Assembly (NCBI GenBank): GCA_001914195.1
Contig: MKYF01000040.1
Coordinates: 1-58,217 of the forward strand
DNA: 58,217 bases
Origin: Streptococcus mitis
GTDB taxonomy: Bacteria > Bacillota > Bacilli > Lactobacillales > Streptococcaceae
Direction: 5' to 3'
Part shown: positions 49,840 through 58,217 of the stretch, in pieces
Layout: each line of letters starts with the position of its first letter
Numbering within the stretch: the first letter of the stretch is position 1
Program-made: the position numbers and the translations under genes
Notes under the pieces: generated by a model
Database searches by the model: none
What the model was told of the DNA's origin: nothing
What the model saw: only the letters and a program-made list of their open reading frames with translations

Positions 49840-50714
49840 TGATTTTCCTCCTGTAGCCAGTTGACAAGGGCACCGTAGAGATTGGCATCTGCATGATAGG
49901 TGCAGGCTTGGATGACAGGTGCCACCGTGTATTCTTCGTAGGTATCAACAAAGTCATTAACAGCCTTCTTGACACCTTGGATAAAATCTGGATTTTGGCT
50001 GATAGACCCACCCAGGCTAATGATATCTGGATCAATCAGATACTGAATATTGAGCAATCCTTGCGCCAGATTACGGTTCATGCGCTCAATAGCTTCTTGG
50101 CAAAGAGCATTTCCTGCTTCGGCCTCTTGGTAAATCTTGCGACCGTCCCAGTCAGTCTGACCAGATTTTTCAATCACGTATCGCACCATATTACCAGTTG
50201 ACGCTAGTTGCGACCAGTTGTTGAGCTTTTCAGCAGGGGCAAGGGTGGTCATGTAGCCAAATTCTCCACCCAGACCGTGGCGACCTCGATGAAGTCTGCC
50301 ATTGATAATCATAGCTCCGCCAATCCCTGTCCCAATCACGACACAGGCTGCATTTTCAAGTTCTGGATGAGCTAGCAATTCACTAAGTCCAACGCAGTTG
50401 GCATCATTTTCCAGATGGACAGGAATCTGATAAGAGCTAAGCGCCTCATACCAAGAAAATCCGTGAATGTAGGGCACCGCACTGAAGCCATCAATCACAC
50501 CTGTCTCTTGATTGACAGCGCCTGGAACGCTCATAGCAATCCCGCTATAATCCTGCTCTGACAAGCGCTGGTCTAGCCAAGCTAGTAAATCCTCCAAGCC
50601 TTCTGGCGTTGGAATGCTTTTCTTATCCAATATTTTCCCATCAGGAGTCAGACTAGCAAACTTAATCCCAGTCCCTCCGATATCAATCGTTGCAATGGTC
50701 ATTGTTTTTACCAT
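49833..50714 (-). CDS. ROK-family sugar kinase
   Basis: 293 residues. ATP-binding DIGGTGIKFASL at residues 11-22, a phosphate loop VIGTGIGGAMIINGRL (about 135) and GRHGLGGEFGYM, which is the ROK signature. The CxCGxxGC zinc motif is absent. It probably phosphorylates mannose or GlcNAc released by the neighbouring glycosidases. ATG at 50714 has no conventional nearby ribosome site; it follows a hairpin directly (see 50715-50762). ATG at 50702 is an alternative start. Confidence 0.85.
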   Translation of the reverse strand: MVKTMTIATIDIGGTGIKFASLTPDGKILDKKSIPTPEGLEDLLAWLDQRLSEQDYSGIAMSVPGAVNQETGVIDGFSAVPYIHGFSWYEALSSYQIPVHLENDANCVGLSELLAHPELENAACVVIGTGIGGAMIINGRLHRGRHGLGGEFGYMTTLAPAEKLNNWSQLASTGNMVRYVIEKSGQTDWDGRKIYQEAEAGNALCQEAIERMNRNLAQGLLNIQYLIDPDIISLGGSISQNPDFIQGVKKAVNDFVDTYEEYTVAPVIQACTYHADANLYGALVNWLQEENQW

Positions 50715-50762
50715 AAAAAGGGGCGAATCAGCAGTTAGTTCTTACTTTTTCGCCCCTCCTTT
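50715..50762 (-). other. Hairpin between GH38 and the ROK start codon
   Basis: GGGGCGAA (minus reading from 50756) and TTCGCCCC (to 50720) form a perfect 8-bp stem. AAAGGA lies directly 5' and TTTTT plus the ROK ATG directly 3'. It can be read as a terminator for GH38 or as a structure that brings the ribosome site close to the ATG. Confidence 0.65.
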
Positions 50763-50785
50763 CTCTTTATGTTTACTTTTTGAAA

Positions 50786-53431
50786 TTAAATTTCTTCTTT
50801 TTTGATGAATTCTGTACGAATCTCTTGTGGTGCAATGAGGCCTCTATGAACTGGGTATGGTCGTTCAAGTAGGTCAAGGAAGAGATGTTGACTTTCTGGT
50901 ACACGCACATTTTCACTACACATATTGTAGTAACGAAGGACATAGCCTTCTTCATTTTCAGCTACCTTAAAGGCTGTTGGACAGATTTGCGGTATGCTGA
51001 GAACAGAATGGCTCAAGAGGCTACCAGTCGCAGCCACGCTTCCTTCTTGTTTAGCAAGCTGAAGGCTGGTAAATGGTGTCTGCAAGGCTTTAGCACGACG
51101 ATAGGCTGAAAAGCGTTCTTGGGCTTGGTGGCATTCAAGCGCAAACTCGACTTCAAACTCACGCAAGCATTGTGCTTCTGGTGTTGGGAAGTAACCCCAG
51201 TCGCCCAGCTCACCTGATGCACGCAGAATGGTCACTGCAATAGTGTCGTCTCCAAGGATTTCGTATTCATTCAATCCCTTGTTGGATACAGTCACACCTT
51301 TTTCATCGTCATACAGACTAACAAAGGCTTGTTGGTGTTGAGGATTTTCAGGATTTTCCCATGAAGCTGCTGGTTTGTTTGGTCGTGTCACCACTTCATA
51401 GATGCTTTCAGAATCATTGCTTGGACGCGTGTTATGAGTCTTGACCAAGAGACGGATACGGTGATCTTTGGCAGTGTTGGTAAAGCGAGTCTTGCAACGG
51501 ATTTGTGGATTATCAACGAAGACAGTCAACTCAGTTTCCAGAGGAATGCTTGTCAATTCTTCTGAACGTCCAGCTTCACGCTTCATAAACTCGATGATGC
51601 CTTTTTGCTCTTCTTCTAGCTTTTCATCTGCACTGACAGGCACAGTCAATTCATGTTTGAGCAAAATCTTAGCGTAGCGAGCTGTGTTTTCCAAGACCTC
51701 ATAGCCCTTAAGCTCTGCATAGATGGATTCTGTTCCTTTTGGTTGGAAATAGATATACTCGTTTCCGATGTCACCACGGTCTTCGAAGCGGATAAAATCT
51801 TCATAGGCTTCGTGAGTTGTCTTGTCATAGACTGTGATGTTGTCATCCACACTCACCGTTACAAATGGCGTATCAATCACTCCGTTTTGGTAAATACCGT
51901 CACGGTGTTCTGGTTCTCCTTCCAGTAATTGGAAGGTTGTCCAAGAAAGCGGTGCTAGGTGAACTGGGATGGTCACGCGCACTTGACGGGCAATACGAGC
52001 TTGGCGGAACTTGTCTTTTGGTAAATCATACTCAAAATTAGCCCCAAGGTCTTCGATTTTAGCCTCTACAGGACGACCATCCAAGTCCTCCACACGGTAG
52101 CTTGGCAAGGTAATAGCAGCCATCTTCTTGTAACCTTCTGTTGGGTGCAATTCCTTGAAATCACAAGTCGCAACATCAATTACTGTGCTAACCGTATCAA
52201 CCTTATCATGCAATCCTGTGTTAATAACCGTAAAGAGATAATCACTTTGAGCCTTAGCTGTAGCGATTTTACCCTTCCATTCGTTAAGAAGATTGCTCTT
52301 AACAAAGTTTCCGACTTGATTGACCTTGGCAAAACGTGTCTCCATCTCACGGTGAACTTCGTCCACGCTACAACCACAGATACTATCATGCGGCGCATTT
52401 TGCAAAAGTGTTTTCCAAGCATAGGTCAACTGGTCCTTGTGGTTATGACCCCCAGTAATAATCGTCAAGGGTTCTACAACTTGCTCTAGGAGGTTGCTAT
52501 TTTCTTGGAAGGCTTGTTTGAGGTAAATGCGAGATGAAGAAGTGTTGGCAAGTGTGTACCAGCCATCTGTTTCCTGACTTGTCAACTCACCTGTAACCGT
52601 TGATAAGTGTTCAGGAAGGGCACCTTCCACGGCTTGAACATATTCATCAAAAGAACTGTGAACAAAGGTTACATCTGGGAAGAGTTCATTTGCCACACGA
52701 ATGGCTTCGCTCAGATTTTTCTGTACAGGCTGGTGATCACATCCATTCATCATCAACCACTGGTTGGTCGAAGCATAGTCACGCACATCTGACAATTTTT
52801 GTTTCCAGAAGGTCAAGGCCTCGTCTTTATCAACTGGAATTTCATTCCCATTACTATACCAGTTGGCAAAGAGAATCCCGAGGACACGACTTCCGTCCGC
52901 ACCCTGCCAGTACATTTCTGAAAACTGGGAAGTAAACTGCTCATCTTCGAGAACTTGGTTGTCAAATCCAATCGGCTTCACACCACGACCAAAGGCTGCC
53001 ACGTGAATGCCTGATTTTTGAAGGATTTGAGGCGCTTGCCCCATATTTCCAAAGGTATCTGGGAAGTAACCAATCTGGGTTGATTTGCCCCATTTTGCAC
53101 ATTCTGCTTGGCCAATCAAGGTATTGCGGACGTTAGCTTCACTGGAGATCAAGTAGTCATCCTGCAAGATGTAAAAGGGACCAATTTTAAGCTTGCCCTC
53201 GTCGATGTAACGTTGGACTTTGTCACGATTTTCAGGGCGAATTTGCAAGTAGTCGTCAAGGACAATAGTTTGTCCATCCAAGTGGAAACTCTTGAACTCA
53301 GGGTCATTCTCAAAGAGATCAAAGAGATTGTCAAACAATTCCACCAACTGCATACGGTGGCTTTCAAAAGGCAAGTACCACTCACGATCCCAGTGACTAT
53401 GTGAGATAATATGTACGACAACATTTTCCAT
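50786..53431 (-). CDS. GH38 alpha-mannosidase
   Basis: 881 residues from ATG at 53431 (GAGG upstream); an in-frame ATG at 53446 lacks support. The GH38 N-terminal motif HISHSHWDREW (zinc ligands His11 and Asp15), the nucleophile in GYFPDTFGNMG (Asp125), and HDSICGCSVDEVH with a zinc-ligand His are present. Length and C-terminal beta-domains fit streptococcal GH38, which cleaves alpha-1,3-mannose of N-glycans. No signal peptide. It lies 98 bases downstream of GH125. Confidence 0.93.
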   Translation of the reverse strand: MENVVVHIISHSHWDREWYLPFESHRMQLVELFDNLFDLFENDPEFKSFHLDGQTIVLDDYLQIRPENRDKVQRYIDEGKLKIGPFYILQDDYLISSEANVRNTLIGQAECAKWGKSTQIGYFPDTFGNMGQAPQILQKSGIHVAAFGRGVKPIGFDNQVLEDEQFTSQFSEMYWQGADGSRVLGILFANWYSNGNEIPVDKDEALTFWKQKLSDVRDYASTNQWLMMNGCDHQPVQKNLSEAIRVANELFPDVTFVHSSFDEYVQAVEGALPEHLSTVTGELTSQETDGWYTLANTSSSRIYLKQAFQENSNLLEQVVEPLTIITGGHNHKDQLTYAWKTLLQNAPHDSICGCSVDEVHREMETRFAKVNQVGNFVKSNLLNEWKGKIATAKAQSDYLFTVINTGLHDKVDTVSTVIDVATCDFKELHPTEGYKKMAAITLPSYRVEDLDGRPVEAKIEDLGANFEYDLPKDKFRQARIARQVRVTIPVHLAPLSWTTFQLLEGEPEHRDGIYQNGVIDTPFVTVSVDDNITVYDKTTHEAYEDFIRFEDRGDIGNEYIYFQPKGTESIYAELKGYEVLENTARYAKILLKHELTVPVSADEKLEEEQKGIIEFMKREAGRSEELTSIPLETELTVFVDNPQIRCKTRFTNTAKDHRIRLLVKTHNTRPSNDSESIYEVVTRPNKPAASWENPENPQHQQAFVSLYDDEKGVTVSNKGLNEYEILGDDTIAVTILRASGELGDWGYFPTPEAQCLREFEVEFALECHQAQERFSAYRRAKALQTPFTSLQLAKQEGSVAATGSLLSHSVLSIPQICPTAFKVAENEEGYVLRYYNMCSENVRVPESQHLFLDLLERPYPVHRGLIAPQEIRTEFIKKEEI

Positions 53432-53465
53432 GAAGTAAAACCTCATTCTAAATTTAAATTTTTAT

Positions 53466-53479
53466 TGTTAACGTTTTAA
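53466..53479. promoter_or_regulatory. cre-like site upstream of GH38
   Basis: Minus reading TTAAAACGTTAACA matches the cre consensus TGNAANCGNWNNCW except at the second base. It lies between the GH125 and GH38 genes, about 35 bases before the GH38 ATG. Confidence 0.5.
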
Positions 53480-53529
53480 ATATAAATTTGTGATTCTTTC
53501 CAAGAATCAGTTTCGCTAAAGCGTGTTTC

Positions 53530-54810
53530 TTAGCGGATATCCAAGTAGTCCAAGACCAACTCACAGAACATCATGTTGGCCCAAGAGAACCATTCACGAG
53601 AATAGAGAGTTGGGTCATCTACGTGGAAGCTTTCATGCATAACACCTGTACCACCATCGCAAGCAACCAGCTGATCCAGCAAGAATTTCTTCTCTGCCTT
53701 ATCTCTTGTTGTCAAGCCTTGGATAGAAAGGGCGATGGGCCAGATATAGCGATAGAAGGTATGAGAACTTCCGAGACCGCTAGCGTATTCTCCTTGGTAG
53801 AAGTAGGGATTTTCAGGGCTCAGAATGGTGCGACGAGTTGCTTGATAAACTTCATCATCGACCGAACAGTAACCCAGATAAGGCGCAGCCAGCAGACTTG
53901 GTACGTTTGGATCATCCATGATGCTAGCATTTCCCAAACCATCCACTTCAAAGGCATAAATCTTTTCGCCCTTGCTGTTGGTTGTGTAGGCGTAGTTTTC
54001 AATTCCTTCTTGGATTTCAGACTGGAGGCGCTTGGCATCTGCAATAACACTCTGGCTATCAGCCAGATCTAATTCTGCGAAGATTTCTTGGACATAACCC
54101 AAGACTACTACAGCAAACATATTAGACGGAATCAAGTAACTATACTGGCAACAGTCATCACTCGGACGAAAAGCTGACCAGGTCATACCTGTCACTGCAA
54201 AATCAGGTCCAAATCCATCATTTACCAAGGTGTCTTCCTTGCGGTCCGTATCTCGGACAAAACGATAAGGAGAGTTCTTGTGGTCTTGTTCCACCGTCCA
54301 CAGATGGAGAATTTCCTTGGTCGCTGCGACAAAAGTTTCATCAAACTGACTAGTCTCGCCAGTCTCTTTCCAGAGGAGATAAGCCAACTGCAAAGGATAG
54401 CAAAGCGAGTCCACCTCATACTTGCGTTCCCAAATCCAGCCATTAAGGTCTGTGTGGTCGGTCTCGTGGTGCCCCTTCCAGTTTTCCTCAATGTTAAATG
54501 AGTTGGCATAAGGATCCTTGAGAATCAAGGTCATCTGACGCTTAACCAAACCAGCAATGGTCTGACGCAGGAGGGGATCTCTTTTAGCCACATGCAGGTA
54601 GGGTCTGAGTTGGGCTGTCGAATCTCGAAGCCACATAGCAGGAATATCCCCAGTCAAGACAAAAGTTGAACCATCTTCTAGGATTTCAACCGTATTGTCC
54701 AAAGTATCTGTGTAGCAACGCTCAAAGACATCCACCCACTCTGGATGGTCATTAGCCCGCTCTGCCACTTCATCTAGCCATTCTCTAACAATTTCTTTTG
54801 AATAAATCAT
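53530..54810 (-). CDS. GH125 exo-alpha-1,6-mannosidase
   Basis: 426 residues from ATG at 54810, the length of the characterised pneumococcal enzyme; the longer frame has no ribosome site. An (alpha/alpha)6 barrel with AMWLRDSTAQLRPY (about 58), WERKYEVDSLCYPLQLA, the acidic pair in AFRPSDDCCQY (about 218) and VMHESFHVDDP, where the family catalytic acid and base lie. It removes the alpha-1,6-mannose branch. It is the first gene of the minus-strand glycosidase unit and divergent from GH92. Confidence 0.92.
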   Translation of the reverse strand: MIYSKEIVREWLDEVAERANDHPEWVDVFERCYTDTLDNTVEILEDGSTFVLTGDIPAMWLRDSTAQLRPYLHVAKRDPLLRQTIAGLVKRQMTLILKDPYANSFNIEENWKGHHETDHTDLNGWIWERKYEVDSLCYPLQLAYLLWKETGETSQFDETFVAATKEILHLWTVEQDHKNSPYRFVRDTDRKEDTLVNDGFGPDFAVTGMTWSAFRPSDDCCQYSYLIPSNMFAVVVLGYVQEIFAELDLADSQSVIADAKRLQSEIQEGIENYAYTTNSKGEKIYAFEVDGLGNASIMDDPNVPSLLAAPYLGYCSVDDEVYQATRRTILSPENPYFYQGEYASGLGSSHTFYRYIWPIALSIQGLTTRDKAEKKFLLDQLVACDGGTGVMHESFHVDDPTLYSREWFSWANMMFCELVLDYLDIR

Positions 54811-54948
54811 CGTGCAGTATCCTCTTTCAAACAAGTTTCATTTTCAGTATATAGCTTTTGAGACAGAAAATACATACACAAATGATAGTCATTTTTCTAC
54901 AAAATAGTTATCTTTGAAGCTCCTTTTCTAAAGGCCCTCTTTTTCTGA

Positions 54949-54954
54949 TATAAT
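54949..54954 (+). promoter_or_regulatory. GH92 promoter -10
   Basis: Extended -10 TGA-TATAAT, 26 bases before the GH92 ATG. The -35 region (TTCTAA at 54926) is weak. The opposite promoter for GH125 has TATACT at 54847-54852. Confidence 0.6.
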
Positions 54955-54980
54955 GTAGAAAAACAGCTAAAGGAAAGACT

Positions 54981-57077
54981 ATGAAACCACTACTTGAAAC
55001 CATCGATACCCGCTTTGGAACTGCCAGCAAGCATGCCTTTTCTCGGGGAAATACCCTGCCATACACAGGCGTACCTTTTGGGATGAATTACTTTGTGCCC
55101 CAGACCAGTGACCAGGAGGGCTCTTGGTTTTTCAATCCGCATCTGCCCATCTTTCAGGGGATTCGTTTAACCCACCAGCCCAGTCCTTGGATTGGCGACT
55201 ACTCTTGGCTCCTTCTGACACCTGTCACAGGCCAACTGGGTGGAGACAGCCTCTTCCATCGTCAGTCTTCCTATGATATCGATAAGGCCTCTTTCCAACC
55301 TCATTATCTGAAGATTTTCTCCCTGCGCTATCAGATTGAAAGCCAGCTCACACCGACTTGCTACGGTGCTTCTATTCGTTTGGAGCAAAAGCAAGGCAAA
55401 GCCCTCTCCCTCTATCTCCACGCAGCAGATGAACTGACAGTAGAGCAAGTAGATAAGAGGAATCTTGCCCTGCGACAAGAAGGTAAAACTGAAACCAACA
55501 AAAATCCACTGATACTGTTCACTTCTCTGCAAATAAACACGGATATTCTTGCTGTTAGCCAAGAAGGTGGAGACTGGCGAATCGACTTAGCAGATAGCCA
55601 TGCTGAGATTCAGCTAGCCACTTCTTTCATCTCCCCTTCTCAAGCACTACTCAATCTACCTCAAGAAGATTTTGAAAGATGTAAAGCAAGTGCCCAAGCG
55701 GATTGGGAAAATCTTCTCCATCGTTTTGACGTTATCGAGACAGGAGAGGCTGACAGAACCTTCTTTGACCACTGCCTTTACAGACTCTTCCTATTTCCTC
55801 AAACTTTTTATGAGATTGATGAATCAGGGCAAGCCATCCACATGGATCTGGCTACTGGCACTGTCAAGCCCGGTGTCCTCTTCAGCAACAATGGTTTCTG
55901 GGACACCTTCCGCACTACCTTCCCCCTCTTTGCCCTTATCATACCGGAACACTATCACCGCTTTTTAGAAGGTTTCCTCAATAGCTACCGCGATACTGGT
56001 TTTCTTCCAAAATGGCTGGCTCCAGATGAACGTGGCATGATGCCAGGTACACTTTTAGACGGTATTATAGCAGATAGCGCCTGCAAGGACATGGCTCCTG
56101 ACCTAGAAGTAGAACTCCTCCAAGCTATGCTCGAAACAGCCAGCAAGGCCGATCCTCTCGGCATCAATGGTCGCCACGGACTAGCCCAATACCAAGAACT
56201 GGGCTACCTCTCTACCGACCACCACGAAAGTGTTAGCCATACCCTAGACTACGCCTATAGTGACTTTTGTATCGCCAGCTGTGCCGAAAAACTTGGTCAG
56301 AATGACATCGCGGAAACCTATAGGACTGCATCTCAAAATTACCGCCATCTATTTGATGCTGAGACAGGTTACATGCGAGCGCGAGACAATCAAGGCAACT
56401 TCCGTCCTGACTTCTCCCCTTATAGTTGGGGACGAGACTACGCTGAATGCTCTGCCATTCAAGCGACTTTAGGTGTCCTCCACGACATCCCATACTTAAT
56501 CCAGCTTATGGGTGGAAAAGAAGCCTTTAGCAACTATCTTTTGAAGACTTGTCAGGAGGCCCCCCTCTTTGAGACAACAGGCTATGGTTACGAGATTCAC
56601 GAAATGAGCGAAATGGCTACTGCTCCTTTTGGACAACTCGCTATTTCCAACCAACCGAGCTTCCATATTCCTTATCTCTTCCGTTACAGCAACTACCCTG
56701 ACTACACTGCCCTTCTCATCAAGACTCTCCGTCAGAAAACCTTTCATCCAAGCTGGCAAGCCTATCCTGGCGATGAAGACAACGGCAGTCTCTCAGCCTG
56801 GTACATCTGGTCAGCTCTCGGTTTTTATCCGACCTGTCCAGGAAAACCAAGCTATGATCTCGGAATCCCTCTCTTTGACCACCTCCGAATCTATCTCGCT
56901 AAAGAAGATAAATGGCTAGATATTCATACTGAGCAAAACCACAACCATTTTAACTTTGTCAAAGAATGCCGACTGGACACAACTCTAGTATCAACTATTC
57001 AACACCAAGACCTCCTAAAAGCTGATCAGCTAACCTTCACCCTCAGCTGGTTGCCAAGTCAGCCGTCCACTTCCTGA
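54981..57077 (+). CDS. GH92 alpha-1,2-mannosidase
   Basis: 698 residues. GH92 motifs: an N-terminal beta-sandwich starting DTRFGTASKHAFSRGNTLPYTGVPFGM, GFWDTFRTTFPLF (about 303), HESVSHTLDYAYSDFCIA (about 415) and GDEDNGSLSAWYIWSALGFYPTCPG (about 595). These calcium-dependent enzymes remove alpha-1,2-mannose. No signal peptide, so it should act on imported glycans. AAAGGAAAG precedes ATG. It is divergent from GH125; the two share a 170-base regulatory region. Confidence 0.93.
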   Translation: MKPLLETIDTRFGTASKHAFSRGNTLPYTGVPFGMNYFVPQTSDQEGSWFFNPHLPIFQGIRLTHQPSPWIGDYSWLLLTPVTGQLGGDSLFHRQSSYDIDKASFQPHYLKIFSLRYQIESQLTPTCYGASIRLEQKQGKALSLYLHAADELTVEQVDKRNLALRQEGKTETNKNPLILFTSLQINTDILAVSQEGGDWRIDLADSHAEIQLATSFISPSQALLNLPQEDFERCKASAQADWENLLHRFDVIETGEADRTFFDHCLYRLFLFPQTFYEIDESGQAIHMDLATGTVKPGVLFSNNGFWDTFRTTFPLFALIIPEHYHRFLEGFLNSYRDTGFLPKWLAPDERGMMPGTLLDGIIADSACKDMAPDLEVELLQAMLETASKADPLGINGRHGLAQYQELGYLSTDHHESVSHTLDYAYSDFCIASCAEKLGQNDIAETYRTASQNYRHLFDAETGYMRARDNQGNFRPDFSPYSWGRDYAECSAIQATLGVLHDIPYLIQLMGGKEAFSNYLLKTCQEAPLFETTGYGYEIHEMSEMATAPFGQLAISNQPSFHIPYLFRYSNYPDYTALLIKTLRQKTFHPSWQAYPGDEDNGSLSAWYIWSALGFYPTCPGKPSYDLGIPLFDHLRIYLAKEDKWLDIHTEQNHNHFNFVKECRLDTTLVSTIQHQDLLKADQLTFTLSWLPSQPSTS

Positions 57078-57080
57078 AAT

Positions 57081-57120
57081 ACAAAAATCTCCTAGCAGAC
57101 TTTCCTGCTAGGAGATTTTC
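57081..57120. terminator. Bidirectional terminator between GH92 and the surface protein
   Basis: AAATCTCCTAGCAG (57085-57098) and CTGCTAGGAGATTT (57105-57118) are exact 14-bp reverse complements with a 6-nt loop and A/T tails. Confidence 0.9.
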
Positions 57121-57190
57121 TTATGAGAGGTACTTGCTTAAGCTTTGAAAATCGGATTTATCATCTGATGTTTATCAAACAATCTACCAA

Positions 57191-58217
57191 TTAAGCTTCT
57201 TCGTCTTCTTTACGACGACGGCCTGCAAGACCAAGACCAAGTAATGCACTTGCGGCTGCTGCTACCATAGCTACAGTAGAATCTGCTGTACCTGTATTTG
57301 GCAATTCTTTAGCTGCTTTACGCGCGTTTGTTGTTGCTTCTTGGCTAGCATTAGCTGAACTTCCATTGTCTGCAGAAGGACGTTGTTTAAAGATATCTTT
57401 AGCTACGATTGTGTAAACTTTACCATCTTTAGTAATTACAGTTGCGTTTCCTGCTTTGTCGAAGATAACTTCTACTACATCAGCATTTGCTCCTTTAATC
57501 TTAGCTTTTGCAGCTTCTTTTTCTGCATCTGTTAAGTTATTGAAGTCTGCTACTGTTTCTTTTTCGAAGTCAACGTTGATGTTTTCACCATTGTTCTTAG
57601 CTGCAACATCTTTAGCATCTTTAACTAATTGAGCTGCTGGAATTGTTGCTGTCTTACCTTCTGGAGTTGTTACTGTCGCATTTCCGTTTTCGTCTACTAC
57701 TACAGTTGATCCTGGGTTGACTGCTTTAATTGATTCTTTAACTTTTTCAATTTCATCAGCTGTTAATTTAGCTTTATCTCCAACTAACACTCTAGTTGCT
57801 GGTGTATTTACACCATTTTGTTGAGTTGGATCAGTTAATTTATCTTCTGGAATTACTAAGTCAAGTTCTGGGATTACTAATACTGTTCCATCACCTTTAG
57901 TAACGATTACATCACCTTTATCATTTACTACTACAGTTGATCCTGGGTTTACATCCTCTACTGCTTTCTTAACTTTTGCTTTTTCTTCATCTGTTAAGTT
58001 AGCTGGATCTTTAACTACTGTCTTAGTTGCTGGTGTATTTGCTCCATTTCCTGCATTTGCTTTACCTGCGTCTGATGCTGACTTAGTTAAGTCTGTTGCT
58101 GGAATTGTTGCTGTTTTGCCTTCTGGTGTTGTTACTGTTGCGTTTCCTTTATCGTCTACTACAACTTTAGATCCTGGGTTGACTGCTTTAACTTTATCTT
58201 CGATCGCTTTCTTCTCA
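57191..58217 (-). CDS. LPXTG-anchored repeat surface protein, C-terminal part (5' end outside the window)
   Basis: The frame is open from the right edge of the window to the stop at 57191, giving 342 residues of the C terminus. The sorting signal is clear: LPNTG about 36 residues from the end, a hydrophobic segment and a basic tail (GRRRKEDEEA), so it is attached to the wall by sortase A. Before it lie 77-residue modules, each a helix-forming stretch (LTDEEKAKVKKAVEDVNPGS) followed by a strand pair (TVVV..KG..TV....G....IP), repeating with an exact 231-bp period. The last module has diverged. It resembles long streptococcal fibrillar adhesins; the binding partner is unknown. Confidence 0.88.
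   Translation of the reverse strand, partial: EKKAIEDKVKAVNPGSKVVVDDKGNATVTTPEGKTATIPATDLTKSASDAGKANAGNGANTPATKTVVKDPANLTDEEKAKVKKAVEDVNPGSTVVVNDKGDVIVTKGDGTVLVIPELDLVIPEDKLTDPTQQNGVNTPATRVLVGDKAKLTADEIEKVKESIKAVNPGSTVVVDENGNATVTTPEGKTATIPAAQLVKDAKDVAAKNNGENINVDFEKETVADFNNLTDAEKEAAKAKIKGANADVVEVIFDKAGNATVITKDGKVYTIVAKDIFKQRPSADNGSSANASQEATTNARKAAKELPNTGTADSTVAMVAAAASALLGLGLAGRRRKEDEEA

Noticed and set aside
1..58217. CRISPR arrays, tRNA or rRNA genes, prophage
   Set aside because: No regularly spaced repeats, no tRNA-like cloverleaf or CCA end, no rRNA motifs and no phage structural genes were seen while reading both strands by eye. A covariance-model scan was not possible.

Overview
The window looks like a chromosomal segment of a mitis-group Streptococcus, either S. 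mitis or a close relative of S. pneumoniae. The reasons are low GC, AGGAGG ribosome sites, pneumococcus-type gene sets and RUP-like repeats. I made this assignment from recognised protein families and gene order, not from a database search. Two order differences from the pneumococcal genomes I remember argue for a non-pneumococcal mitis strain: argH sits directly beside mnmA with no pspA between them, and the N-glycan transporter genes sit directly beside the mannosidase cluster. No rRNA, tRNA, CRISPR array, intact insertion sequence or phage was seen.

Layout. 1-7.5 kb: an orphan Rgg regulator, a methionine importer operon (metQ, an M20 peptidase, metN, metP) with a perfect MET-box, a solute-binding lipoprotein, and azlCD. 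7.7-11.1 kb: a quorum-sensing module made of an Rgg regulator, a 25-residue SHP pheromone gene overlapping its 3' end, a double-glycine secreted peptide, a CPBP membrane protease and an MFS exporter. 11.2-19.7 kb: housekeeping genes (tsaB-rimI-tsaD, rpoY-rnjA, mnmG, a Nudix gene, mnmA). 19.8-23.2 kb: arginine synthesis (argG, argH) with an amino-acid-binding lipoprotein. 23.4-30.1 kb: an accessory stretch with a lactococcin-972-type ABC exporter that has no visible bacteriocin, a hypothetical membrane protein, and an AT-rich ABC transporter divergent from another Rgg-like regulator.

30.1-43.9 kb: a LysM wall protein, L-serine dehydratase, a HAD phosphatase, a nucleotide-sugar dehydratase and glycosyltransferase, an MFS exporter, a PadR-controlled membrane operon, DUF4299, trhO, and a bacteriocin-immunity pair. 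44.1-57.1 kb: a catabolite-repressed N-glycan system with an ABC importer (ngtS, ngtP1, ngtP2), a GH20 hexosaminidase, a ROK kinase, and GH38, GH125 and GH92 mannosidases. These should together import and dismantle host N-glycans. 57.2 kb to the end: the 3' part of a repeat-rich LPXTG surface protein.

The most notable signal is in the Rgg-SHP module. The intergenic region holds a 9-bp inverted half-site placed exactly 23 bp from an extended -10 on both divergent promoters, one for the pheromone and one for the secreted-peptide operon. Two other regulators in the window (29199 and 37680) have their own promoters bracketed by long direct repeats, which suggests autoregulation.
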